This document shows positions 32,828 to 40,687 of a stretch of 64,000 nt of DNA, piece by piece. The notes under the pieces were generated by a model. That model did not search any database and was not told where the DNA came from. It worked only from the letters and a program-made list of their open reading frames with translations. Made by a program: the position numbers and the translations under genes. The stretch comes from Bacteroidota bacterium (GTDB lineage: Bacteria > Bacteroidota > Bacteroidia > M30B66): NCBI GenBank assembly GCA_027483445.1, contig JAIXUS010000045.1:62001-126000 (forward strand). The letters are read 5' to 3'. How positions within the stretch are numbered: position 1 is the first letter of the stretch; each line of letters starts with the position of its first letter.

Positions 32828-33316
32828 ATGTCCCGACAGTACTCGATTGTTCTCACCGCCCGGCGCGCCTGCATCGCGGGTATCGCCGTGCTGGCACTGG
32901 CCCCTTTGAGCATGACCGCTTACGCCGCACCGGCAACTTTGCAGGTCTGGAAAGACCCCAATTGCGGCTGCTGCAAAGACTGGATTGCGCACCTCGAAAA
33001 GAATGGTTTTGCTGCCACTGTGATTGATCAAGGCAACAACGCCGCACGCGCACGCCTTGGTATGCCGCAGAAATTTGGCTCTTGCCACACGGCATTGATC
33101 CAGGGCTATGTGATCGAGGGCCACGTGCCCGCTACGGACATCCAACGCCTACTCAAAGAAAAACCCAAAGCCTTGGGACTGTCAGTGCCAGGCATGCCGG
33201 TTGGGTCGCCAGGCATGGACGGTCCATCCTATGACAACCGACGCGATGCGTATCAGGTGCTGCTAATCCAGCGCGACGGCAGCACCACTGTTTTCAACAC
33301 CTACCCACGAGGATAA
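32828..33316 (+). CDS. DUF411 metal-binding periplasmic protein
   Basis: A 162-residue protein with a signal peptide (about 1-34, ending AYAAPA). DUF411 domain: LQVWKDPNCGCCKDWIAHL (C46, C48, C49), GMPQKFGSCHTALIQGYVIEGHVPA and a methionine-rich GMPVGSPGM. Family members occur in copper-resistance operons. It begins 26 bases after the chimeric cupredoxin ORF and ends 2 bases before the CusF-like gene, forming one copper operon. Confidence 0.85.
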   Translation: MSRQYSIVLTARRACIAGIAVLALAPLSMTAYAAPATLQVWKDPNCGCCKDWIAHLEKNGFAATVIDQGNNAARARLGMPQKFGSCHTALIQGYVIEGHVPATDIQRLLKEKPKALGLSVPGMPVGSPGMDGPSYDNRRDAYQVLLIQRDGSTTVFNTYPRG

Positions 33317-33318
33317 CC

Positions 33319-33663
33319 ATGAACATCATCCAGAAAATCACCACCGTTTCCGCCTTGGCCTTGGGCATCGCGCTGCCTGTGAGCAGCATGGCACAGACCA
33401 CCATGGATCACAGCAAGATGGATATGTCGCAGCCCGCTGCGTCGATGACCGAAGGCGAAGTCAAGAAAATAGACCTTGAGGCTGGCAAAGTCACCATCAA
33501 ACACGGCCCCATTAAGCACATGGACATGCCCGGCATGACCATGGTGTTTACAGCCAAAGACAAAGCGTTACTCGCCAATGTGAAGCCTGGTGATAAGGTC
33601 GAATTCATGGTCATCAATGAAGGGGGGAAAATGATCGTTACTGATCTCAAGGGCGCTCGTTAA
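33319..33663 (+). CDS. CusF-like periplasmic copper-binding protein
   Basis: A 114-residue protein with a signal peptide (about 1-25, SSMAQ). The C-domain has the CusF barrel motif MPGMTMVF plus His in KHGPIKHMDMPGM. The aromatic residue of E. coli CusF is replaced by Met/Asp here, as in many betaproteobacterial relatives. It would bind Cu(I)/Ag(I) and hand it to an efflux pump. No cusCBA genes are in the window, so this cluster is a remnant or serves a distant pump. Confidence 0.87.
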   Translation: MNIIQKITTVSALALGIALPVSSMAQTTMDHSKMDMSQPAASMTEGEVKKIDLEAGKVTIKHGPIKHMDMPGMTMVFTAKDKALLANVKPGDKVEFMVINEGGKMIVTDLKGAR

Positions 33664-33770
33664 GAATTTTTTGGTTTGGTAGCTACGCCAGCAGTCTTAG
33701 TGGTCCTAGATTCGTTGGCTGACTTGGTCAGAATAGAAGGCCGGAACGGCAGTATTTGATTGGCATCGGT

Positions 33771-33800
33771 GATCTCCATACAGCAAAACGTATGGAGATC
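33771..33800. other. Perfect 11-bp hairpin downstream of the copper operon
   Basis: GATCTCCATAC (33771-33781) and GTATGGAGATC (33790-33800), 8-base loop. No T-run follows, so it is either a weak terminator or a protein site between the copper genes and the convergent PIN gene. Confidence 0.55.
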
Positions 33801-33847
33801 GAACGTGCGCGAAATTAGTGGCTGTTCCGTCGCCGTGGATGTTGTGC

Positions 33848-34357
33848 TCAGCGCAAGGCGTTGAGCATTTTTTCGGCTTCTGGCCAGGGCAACCGGCGCT
33901 TACCAAGCTTCATTCTGTCAAGCGCCTTGAAGGCGTCGTCGACCGTCAGCAACTGGTTTTCAATCATGGCGCACAACAGCCCAATGGTGCCCATGACGTT
34001 GACCTGCTCCTTGTTGGCGACAATTCGCAAATTGGTGTCACCCGTCAGCAGGGTGCAGACCTCTTGCTTCGCAAGTGCCAGAGCTAAGTAGTCGTTGTGA
34101 CTGGGCTTGGGACCGTTTTTCGCTGGAAGCAGATGATTGTGCTGGGCTGGCAACTGCTGGGCATACGCCACGAAGTCGCCGCTGACCTCCATGATTTGTA
34201 GGCCCAGGTTTTCAAGTCCTGGGCTGCCCGGTTCAATTTCTTCGTAATACAGCAGGTCAGGGATGCCGAACTGCATGGGAAGCTGAAAGAGCGTGCCCAT
34301 CAACGCCCCGGCTTCCATGTCGATCAAAATATTGGCATCACTGATGAGCAACCGCAT
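33848..34357 (-). CDS. PIN-domain protein (putative toxin ribonuclease)
   Basis: A 169-residue PIN-fold protein with acidic metal-site residues: D7 in LLISDANILIDME, the EEIE segment near 41, and TLLTGDTNLR near 110. Such nucleases are usually toxins of type II systems. Its start overlaps the end of the XRE-ImmA gene by 20 bases, so the two are coexpressed and the regulator is the likely antitoxin or controller. The call is from motifs and pairing; target RNA unknown. Confidence 0.7.
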   Translation of the reverse strand: MRLLISDANILIDMEAGALMGTLFQLPMQFGIPDLLYYEEIEPGSPGLENLGLQIMEVSGDFVAYAQQLPAQHNHLLPAKNGPKPSHNDYLALALAKQEVCTLLTGDTNLRIVANKEQVNVMGTIGLLCAMIENQLLTVDDAFKALDRMKLGKRRLPWPEAEKMLNALR

Positions 34358-35417
34358 CCGATGACTCCAACTGACGTTCTTTGTGGAAGCGCATCATCGG
34401 GATGCCCAGCAGTTCCGCTGCTTTGGCTTCAGAGATGTATTGCTCTGCCAGAGCGCGGTATACCAACTGATCGAAGAGTCGGGGGTGTTCCTGAGGTAAT
34501 GGATTTCCGGGTTCGTTCTTGCGCCAGCCCTTGGCCGAAAAGCGTTTGAACATCATGAGATGTGCAGCATCGGTGATCACGCCACACTGCTTGGCTCGTT
34601 GCAGCCATCCAGACATCGATAGGCCGAACTCATGCTTGAGCACATAGAGCTCCTGCCACTCCAGCGCGTGGCGCTGCTGCCCAAGCAATTGATGCACGGC
34701 CACGCGTGGTGCCAAGAAGGCCCCCGCGAACCGGTCGCAGGCCTTTTCCTCATCAAGGCCAACAGCCAGCCGTCCCTCAAGCAGCAAATGCCCCAGTTCG
34801 TGAGCCAGCGTAAACCGCTGCCGATCGCCTGGCCACCGTTTTGAGACGGCCACGATCGGGAATTCCCGACCATCGTCGGTGCGGGCTTTGGCGGTCAGGC
34901 CAGAGAACCCTGGGTGTTCTTCATCAACGACAATGACCAGCAGACCAAGACCTTCAAGGGTGTCTGTGAGGTCTCCAATGGGGTTCATTCCCAACTGCCA
35001 AGCGTTGCGGGCCTGGTCGGCAAGTGCTTCGATCTCATCCAGCGCCTGGATGTGTTCAGGGAGTCCGACCGGAGGGGCGAACACCAATAGAGGTAATTCT
35101 GGAAAAGCCCCGAGAAGTTCCACACGCTTCTCCACCAACTCCACGACCTTGATCTTTAGTGCATCCTGTGCCGTCTTGCCAAAGGCCGCCGTTTTACGGA
35201 ACTCTGGCTCAAGCAGTTCGACGGAGTGGGTGCGAAAGAAGTATTCGGTGCGGACGTCGCAGGCACGCGCCAGCTTGAGGAGTTGAGAGGAAGAAGGCGT
35301 TAGCAACCCCTTCTCGTACTTCTGGATCGCTGTGTGCGAGACACCGACTTTTTCACCCAAAGCACCCAGGGTCAGACCAGCAGCCAATCGTGCTTGCCGA
35401 ATGCGATCTGCGATCAT
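34338..35417 (-). CDS. XRE family regulator with ImmA/IrrE metallopeptidase domain
   Basis: A 359-residue two-domain protein. N-terminal XRE helix-turn-helix (RLAAGLTLGALGEKVGVSHTAIQKYEKG, about 10-37) and C-terminal ImmA/IrrE zinc peptidase with HELGH at 206-210. A strong AGGAGGT precedes ATG 35417. It is translated together with the PIN protein. Such fusions act as antitoxins or stress-responsive repressors. An inverted repeat just upstream is its probable autoregulatory site. Confidence 0.88.
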   Translation of the reverse strand: MIADRIRQARLAAGLTLGALGEKVGVSHTAIQKYEKGLLTPSSSQLLKLARACDVRTEYFFRTHSVELLEPEFRKTAAFGKTAQDALKIKVVELVEKRVELLGAFPELPLLVFAPPVGLPEHIQALDEIEALADQARNAWQLGMNPIGDLTDTLEGLGLLVIVVDEEHPGFSGLTAKARTDDGREFPIVAVSKRWPGDRQRFTLAHELGHLLLEGRLAVGLDEEKACDRFAGAFLAPRVAVHQLLGQQRHALEWQELYVLKHEFGLSMSGWLQRAKQCGVITDAAHLMMFKRFSAKGWRKNEPGNPLPQEHPRLFDQLVYRALAEQYISEAKAAELLGIPMMRFHKERQLESSDAVAHQ

Positions 35418-35434
35418 GATACCTCCTAGGGTTT

Positions 35435-35472
35435 GGTTTAAAAGATCTGGAAGTCTACCAAATTTTTAAACC
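35435..35472. promoter_or_regulatory. Inverted-repeat operator upstream of the XRE-ImmA/PIN operon
   Basis: GGTTTAAAA (35435-35443) and TTTTAAACC (35464-35472), a perfect 9-bp inverted pair 20 bases apart, located 18-55 bases upstream of the start. Position and symmetry suit autorepression by the XRE domain. Confidence 0.6.
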
Positions 35473-36005
35473 CCTGGGTAGTCTTTGCCTTGGTGCGCGA
35501 CAGATGGCGCTATATGCTTGCCAGGACTGCTGGCCTTCAGTGGCCGACACGCGTGGTGGCAGGAATTTCTCCTAACCAGCGAGGAAGTTAGAGCAAAACC
35601 TTGGAAGCGCCCCGATTTCCTCATTCGGGGGGTGTTTTCAGGACAACAAGCCTCACACCTTCGGGATGAGTGTTTGCGGTGCTGCTATACTCCACCACCA
35701 TATACAAACGCCCGACTGCTCTCAGTTGGGCGTTTTCATTTGGGCTTCCCCCGGTACACGCGGGGAACAGGCGCATTGTGCGTGTGCCACGGGGTGGTCA
35801 CGGCTGGAGCCCACTTCGGCCAGTTCGACTCTTTTCTGCCCTCTGTTCTCTGCAAAGAGACGCCAACTCTTTCGCCACAGCACACGCACAATACCTTGAG
35901 CGACAACGACTTATGCGTGTGTCGATTTTTTGAGTTCGTCATGCCACTTGGAGGGGCAATCCATTAGCGGAACGGAGTTCAATACAGGATAGTCGGCACA
36001 CCATT
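35473..36005. other. Gene-free stretch between two minus-strand operons
   Basis: Several overlapping short frames exist but none has convincing protein character. It contains an extended -10 promoter-like box TGCTATACT (35683-35691) followed within 20 bases by a strong terminator (35709-35737), so a very short transcript could be made. The remainder (35740-36005) shows no clear structure. Confidence 0.45.
35709..35737 (+). terminator. Strong Rho-independent terminator
   Basis: CGCCCGACTG (35709-35718), loop CTCT, CAGTTGGGCG (35723-35732), then TTTTC. The 10-bp stem has one G-T wobble position. Confidence 0.8.
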
Positions 36006-36569
36006 TCATTCATCTTTGCCAAAGTGAATTAGTCCCGCCTGCTTTTCCAAAACAAGGTAATACCTGGGTGAGGTGATTAGCTTTTCGCCATGGTAATACT
36101 CAATGTAGAAACGAGGAATGAATGCCATTTCTCCAGCATTAAATTTACGAAGCGATGCTTCCAAATCTTCCTTGTATCCCGGTGCGGAGTTTGGCAACTT
36201 CATGACCAGATTCAATCCTGTGAACAGGTTGAGCGGCAAGGTGAATTTTGTGTTCTGAGGGATTTCCTGGGCGCCTGATATCAAGTTGCTTACAAAAACA
36301 CTTGGGGTGCTTTCGTCGGAGAAGATCACCTTTACGTTGGTCGCCGGTTTTCGACCAACGTTTTGCACGGTGACGAGGTAGTCGGTATCTTTTTTTTCAA
36401 CAGCAAGCGCTACGAGCTCTGGAGCATCCTCCGCCTGACGTCTATCGAAAAAGCTTCCGACTGTGTCCTGAAATTTTTTGTCGCCTTGTGCTTGTTGGTA
36501 AGACCCGTGGAACATCAGGACCGTCCCTAGTATCGAAACGATGCCTCCTACAATTTGCCACGCGTTCAT
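36006..36569 (-). CDS. Single-pass membrane protein of unknown function
   Basis: A 187-residue protein from ATG 36569. One N-terminal transmembrane segment (AWQIVGGIVSILGTVLMF), then a soluble beta-rich region (LVALAVEKKDTDYLVTVQNVGRKPATNVKVIF), which resembles an Ig-like/CARDB-type fold. No family recognised. It is the last of four minus-strand genes, 77 bases after the nuclease-domain gene; it may anchor or cap the system at the membrane. Confidence 0.55.
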   Translation of the reverse strand: MNAWQIVGGIVSILGTVLMFHGSYQQAQGDKKFQDTVGSFFDRRQAEDAPELVALAVEKKDTDYLVTVQNVGRKPATNVKVIFSDESTPSVFVSNLISGAQEIPQNTKFTLPLNLFTGLNLVMKLPNSAPGYKEDLEASLRKFNAGEMAFIPRFYIEYYHGEKLITSPRYYLVLEKQAGLIHFGKDE

Positions 36570-36646
36570 CTGACTCTCTGCCGAATATCTAGTTATAAAG
36601 ATCAACAGTACCAGCCCCGGCTGCGGTACTTTTGATGCTGGACGGT

Positions 36647-37894
36647 TTATTTTGGTACGTGGAAAACAAGCACGGTAACAATCAATTCGCGATTACTATC
36701 ACCATTTGCATGAAACACGTAGCGGAATCCACTTTCGTGAGGCCAGTTCACCATGCGTTTGAAGTTGCTGTGTGACTTGGCACTCGCGTCAACGCCTGTG
36801 CGAACCGTTGACATCTCGGTGCCGCGATTGAACACCAGGATTACCGTCTTGCCGTCTCGCCATGTGGCGTAGCTCAGTAGTTGATCGATAGCTTCTCCAA
36901 AGGCCTTTTGCCCCTTCCAGAACTTACACTCGGCGATAAAAACGTTGCGTTCGCCCTCGCGCAGCAGGATGTCGGTCTTGCCGGACATATTGAACGTCTC
37001 GCCCGTGGCCTTACCCTCAAACTGACCATTGAGCTGAACTAGAAAGTGCTGTCGAAGCGCTTCTTCGTCCATAGTCTTGAAGGCATCAGGGCTGCGCTCC
37101 ATGACAAGCGTCATGTCTTGCATGATTTTGAGGGCCTGTTCGTACTGCTCCATCGCCCAAGTCGGCTCCGGTGTGAACGGTGCGGCACTCGCCGGGGGAA
37201 GTGCAGGAATTGCCTTCTTGCGCGTAGTTGGTATCGCGTACGTTTTTGGCGCATCCTCGCGTCGCCTGACCGGTATGCCAAGGGATGCCGCACGCTGGGA
37301 CTGAGCCAGCAATCGCTCTCGCCGTTGCTGGATTGCCTGCTCCGCAATGCCGGCTAGCCCGTTGTTGTGCGCTTCAATCATTGCGCGTTGCCATCCGAGG
37401 TATTGCTCAATATCTGCCAGCATCCGATCGATCAATGGCCTGACATCGCGCGGCGCGTCAGCGGGCGAGTCGTAGCGAAGTACCAACTCGTTCTTCTCGA
37501 TGAGAGCTCGTGGTGGATTTGAGGTTGAGGTATTCGGTTGGGCATAGAACAACTCGGCGTCACCCTCGAAGGGCACGCGCACCTCGACCCGCTCTCCGGG
37601 AACCATGAACGGACGACTCTTGTCGTCAATCCAACGATTAGAGTCATAGCGAACATCGACCTGCATTTCGTGATGTTCGGCGTACCACTGGTCTCGGAGG
37701 AGATCAATCGGCTCCATACGGTACTTTGCTGCAAGATGGTTTTTGAGATCCTCGGGTGCTGTGTTGAGGAGCCTGTCAGGTGGAAGGCTTTCAACGTCCC
37801 TGCGGATTTCATCTGAGGTGCCACGCAGTGTTTGGCTAAGATCGTTCGTGCAGAACAGCAAGCCTTTGCTTTTATCAATACTTCTTCCGAACAT
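36647..37894 (-). CDS. Putative PD-(D/E)XK nuclease-domain protein
   Basis: A 415-residue protein. The N-terminal part (1-250) is of unknown fold with a proline-rich linker near 235-250. The C-terminal part has a restriction-endonuclease-like signature: GKTDILLREG (Asp) then VFIAECKFWKG (E-x-K, here ECK), followed by a helix with QLLSYATW and the strand KTVILVFNRG. This indicates DNA or RNA cleavage. The gene sits in an operon of unknown proteins next to XRE/ImmA genes and a recombinase, a common setting for phage defence. Whole-protein family not recognised. Confidence 0.65.
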   Translation of the reverse strand: MFGRSIDKSKGLLFCTNDLSQTLRGTSDEIRRDVESLPPDRLLNTAPEDLKNHLAAKYRMEPIDLLRDQWYAEHHEMQVDVRYDSNRWIDDKSRPFMVPGERVEVRVPFEGDAELFYAQPNTSTSNPPRALIEKNELVLRYDSPADAPRDVRPLIDRMLADIEQYLGWQRAMIEAHNNGLAGIAEQAIQQRRERLLAQSQRAASLGIPVRRREDAPKTYAIPTTRKKAIPALPPASAAPFTPEPTWAMEQYEQALKIMQDMTLVMERSPDAFKTMDEEALRQHFLVQLNGQFEGKATGETFNMSGKTDILLREGERNVFIAECKFWKGQKAFGEAIDQLLSYATWRDGKTVILVFNRGTEMSTVRTGVDASAKSHSNFKRMVNWPHESGFRYVFHANGDSNRELIVTVLVFHVPK

Positions 37895-37915
37895 TATTTC
37901 CTCCTTGGTTTGGTC

Positions 37916-38866
37916 TCATTCATCAGTGGATGCGCAAGGCATCCAGTATTCCCCAGGACGCTGTGTCGATTTCACAAGCGTGCGGTAGGCATGCAGCGGC
38001 CCCTCGTACTCAGGCTTTCCTTTGTTTTCCTTCTTGATCTTGAACAGGTCATTGGGTTTCGCGCTGTCCTGACCAGCCTTGAGCATGACTCGCTCCGCGT
38101 CCACCTTGACGCCCTTGAATGACCAGAGTGCCCTGAAGATGGCCGCCTGGCCATCCGTGCAGCGGATTGGCCCATGTGGCCAGTCATCAAGCGTCACCCA
38201 GCGGAAGTCTGACGAGAAGGGCCCTAGGTAGGATGCCCAAGGTTCAGCCACGATCAGCGGGGCTTGGCCCGCGTCGGAACCGATGCAGGCTATCCCACCG
38301 CCATAGAGGGTGAAGCGTTCCTCCAGCGGTAGCCACTCAACGCCTGCGGCAAATGGGTTGCCGCAAACCTCCCGCGTCTTGGGCGTAATGACTCGGATGT
38401 CGGCGCCTGCCACACGCACCCTGTCAAAGATGGACGGATCCGACCACAGTCGAGTCAGACTCCTGGCCAGCAACACCGGCGCGCGACGTGCATCGCCCAA
38501 CCGCCAGACGCCGTCACAGATGTCGGTGATGCCATCGCGACTTTCGATTTCCATGGCCATGCGCAGCTTTGACCTGAGCCAGCCTTCGTCCAACATCAGG
38601 GCCCTCCGATCCTCCGCCGTTAGCGATGTGGGACCGCACTCAGGGCACTGGCATATCTGGCCGCCCTTGCCGTCACCGAAGATTTGGCCGCTGCGCAGCT
38701 GGCAGTAAGGACACAGTGCGAATGTCTGGTTGATGACCGTCTGCTTGATCGCTGGGCCCAGGCTGGCGCAGGCATTCACCTCGGCGGGCGATAGCGCTGC
38801 TTTGAATACCGGTGTGCCACCCTTGAACAGCCGGCAGACCAACGACCATGCTTCGTGGGCCGACAT
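37916..38866 (-). CDS. Unknown protein with zinc ribbon
   Basis: A 316-residue protein. Near residue 52 lies CPYCQLRSG, followed by ICQCPECGP, a four-cysteine zinc ribbon. The middle region (ALMLDEGWLRSKLRMAMEIESR) is helical, and the C-terminal region has winged-helix-like segments (RCTDGQAAIFRALWSFKG). Probably a DNA-binding subunit. It starts 3 bases after the next upstream gene and ends 21 before the nuclease gene, so it is part of the same complex or pathway. No family recognised. Confidence 0.55.
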   Translation of the reverse strand: MSAHEAWSLVCRLFKGGTPVFKAALSPAEVNACASLGPAIKQTVINQTFALCPYCQLRSGQIFGDGKGGQICQCPECGPTSLTAEDRRALMLDEGWLRSKLRMAMEIESRDGITDICDGVWRLGDARRAPVLLARSLTRLWSDPSIFDRVRVAGADIRVITPKTREVCGNPFAAGVEWLPLEERFTLYGGGIACIGSDAGQAPLIVAEPWASYLGPFSSDFRWVTLDDWPHGPIRCTDGQAAIFRALWSFKGVKVDAERVMLKAGQDSAKPNDLFKIKKENKGKPEYEGPLHAYRTLVKSTQRPGEYWMPCASTDE

Positions 38867-38869
38867 CTA

Positions 38870-40102
38870 TCAGTCCTCGTAGGCAGGCTGCAGATTGGAC
38901 GTGTCGCTCGTGGCCATGTCCTGCGGGTTGAGCGTCTGTCCTTTGCTGAGGATGCCCAAGGCAACCAGGTAGCCTTCCAACTGGGCCTGCAGTGCTGCGT
39001 CGAACTTGTGCAGGTTCAGCCGGCCTTTGCGGGTGATCTCGATGGTGACCATCTTGGCTCTGGCCTTGCCTGGTTCGGGCGGGTAATACAGGTTGATCTG
39101 CGCGGCGGTGACCATCCAGTTCTCCGCCAATGGGCCTGGCAGCTTTTCTGCCAGGAGGTCGGTCACGCAACGGTGCTCGCTTGCCGCCATGGCCGTGCAG
39201 TCAACCTTCAACTGGTTGTCAGGACTCATCAGGCTGATGGACTTCACCTGGAGGACATTGAAACCATCGACCTGCGCCTGCGGTACATCGAACCCGAGGC
39301 GAAGTGCTGACAGATCCAGTGTCGGCGCCATCAATCGCTGCGCATCAAGGCTCGTGTGCAGCAGATGCTCGGCAAACGTCTTGAGCAGCATCTGGTGATA
39401 CTTGGTGCCGCCCTTGACTAAAGATCGGGTGACGCCAGTGCGGGCTGAATATTCCAACACCGAATGGATGTTGGGGTTGCCAACCCGGCGCTTGAGGTCA
39501 TCTCCCTGGAACTCCAGTTGGACCGTGGAAAGGTCTTTCACGTGCACGCTCAGCAGGAACACACCCGGGCTGCGCTCCATGACGTAGGCCTTGCTGCGGT
39601 CACCGCATTGCAACTCGCGCTGGTAAAAGGCCGAAACATCGGCGCGCAATGCCGCCAGCGCGGTATCCGATGTGTCGAGGATGGTTTTGACGCCCAGGTC
39701 ATGCTGCTGGGCGTTGGCAGACTGACGCTCGAAGTGGTCGACGTCACCGGCACGGTCGAACAGTTCAGGGTGCTTCACATACAGCCAGAACGAGCGATGG
39801 ATATCGCTTTTGCAGGTGGCCAGTGTCGTCAAAGCGGCCCCATTGCCGGTGGCCACCTGGAACATGGCCTGCGTTCCGGCCGAATCGCCGAGGGTGACGC
39901 TGGCACGCAGCTTGGCAGCCACCGTGTCACGCACAGCAATGTCCGGGCAGCCGAGCAAGGCTGCAATCAGGGCCTGCGTGGTTTCGGGCTTGTCGGTCCA
40001 TGCAAAGTCGTCGGGCATCAGCAGCCCATGCCCCGTGAGGAACTCACGCAAGGTGGCGTCCACGGGCAGCTCGTAGAGCAAATCAATCCAGGTTTTTTTC
40101 AT
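38870..40102 (-). CDS. Unknown 410-residue protein, first gene of a putative defence operon
   Basis: A soluble protein from ATG 40102, preferred over a longer frame to 40321 because the added residues lie in the promoter region. The N-terminal third is helical (LREFLTGHGLLMPDDFAW), the centre mixed alpha/beta, the C-terminal part beta-rich (WMVTAAQINLYYPPEPGKARAK). No catalytic motif was seen. It is transcribed away from the XRE/ImmA pair, first in a four-gene unit. Confidence 0.55.
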   Translation of the reverse strand: MKKTWIDLLYELPVDATLREFLTGHGLLMPDDFAWTDKPETTQALIAALLGCPDIAVRDTVAAKLRASVTLGDSAGTQAMFQVATGNGAALTTLATCKSDIHRSFWLYVKHPELFDRAGDVDHFERQSANAQQHDLGVKTILDTSDTALAALRADVSAFYQRELQCGDRSKAYVMERSPGVFLLSVHVKDLSTVQLEFQGDDLKRRVGNPNIHSVLEYSARTGVTRSLVKGGTKYHQMLLKTFAEHLLHTSLDAQRLMAPTLDLSALRLGFDVPQAQVDGFNVLQVKSISLMSPDNQLKVDCTAMAASEHRCVTDLLAEKLPGPLAENWMVTAAQINLYYPPEPGKARAKMVTIEITRKGRLNLHKFDAALQAQLEGYLVALGILSKGQTLNPQDMATSDTSNLQPAYED

Positions 40103-40299
40103 GTTGGCGGTCCATTCCGAGAAAGCGTCGGAGGTCTGCGGACCGTGAGGTCTGGATGCGCTGGCCAGCGACAAATCGATAAAATGACTAAACAGGTATC
40201 GCGCACAAGTAAAGTGACGTGATACAGCGTGATTGTGTCCCGCGCATTTCCGCTTGTCAATCAGGGTGGTACATGTGGCGATCATCCGTTTCTCGTTGC

Positions 40300-40327
40300 T
40301 ATACTCAAAAAGTCCAAACAATGAGTA
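40300..40327 (+). promoter_or_regulatory. Promoter -10 and inverted repeat ahead of the XRE gene
   Basis: TATACT (40300-40305) is a good -10 box. Overlapping it, TACTCA (40302-40307) is inverted as TGAGTA (40322-40327), 16 bases before the XRE start. The repressor could block its own promoter and, from the same 240-base region, the divergent operon. Confidence 0.5.
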
Positions 40328-40342
40328 AACAGGAGCATTGAC

Positions 40343-40684
40343 ATGGCTTCGGTATTCGGGGCACGCCTGCGGCGCCTCCGCGAGGCGAAGGGTTTAACCC
40401 TCCAACAAGTAGCCGACGCTGTCGGTTGCACCAAGGCCTACATCTGGGAACTGGAGATGAAGGAAGGCCAGCGTCCATCTGCCGAGCGCGTCCACGGCTT
40501 GGCCAAGGTGCTGGGTGTGACGATGGAGGATGTGATGGGCGAACCTCTGCAGCTGGTGCCCCAAGCAAGCCCTGAGGACGTCCAGTTCTTCCGGGAGTAC
40601 GCGGGCATGACCGACGAGGAGAAAGATCGCTACCGGCAGCTGCTCCAGATCGCGTTCCCTGACAAGGGCAAAGGCGGAGACTGA
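40343..40684 (+). CDS. XRE family transcriptional regulator
   Basis: A 113-residue repressor. HTH_3 domain at 8-65: LRRLREAKGLTLQQVADAVGCTKAYIWELE, then ERVHGLAKVLGVTMEDVMG. The short C-terminal tail (FFREYAGMTDEEKDRYRQLLQIAF) probably dimerises. Followed after 3 bases by an ImmA-type peptidase, as in the ImmR/ImmA pairs that control integrative elements, where the peptidase cleaves the repressor on DNA damage. Confidence 0.87.
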   Translation: MASVFGARLRRLREAKGLTLQQVADAVGCTKAYIWELEMKEGQRPSAERVHGLAKVLGVTMEDVMGEPLQLVPQASPEDVQFFREYAGMTDEEKDRYRQLLQIAFPDKGKGGD

Positions 40685-40687
40685 GCC

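Noticed and set aside
35640-35740. 3' end of a tmRNA or tRNA (CTCCACCA at about 35690) as a prophage attachment site
   Set aside because: No T-arm (GGTTCRANNCC) precedes it and no acceptor partner is found. The bases are better read as a -10 box followed by a terminator.
35485-35967. A 160-codon open frame on the plus strand
   Set aside because: It crosses the terminator hairpin, has no ribosome site or family features, and alternative frames are equally open.
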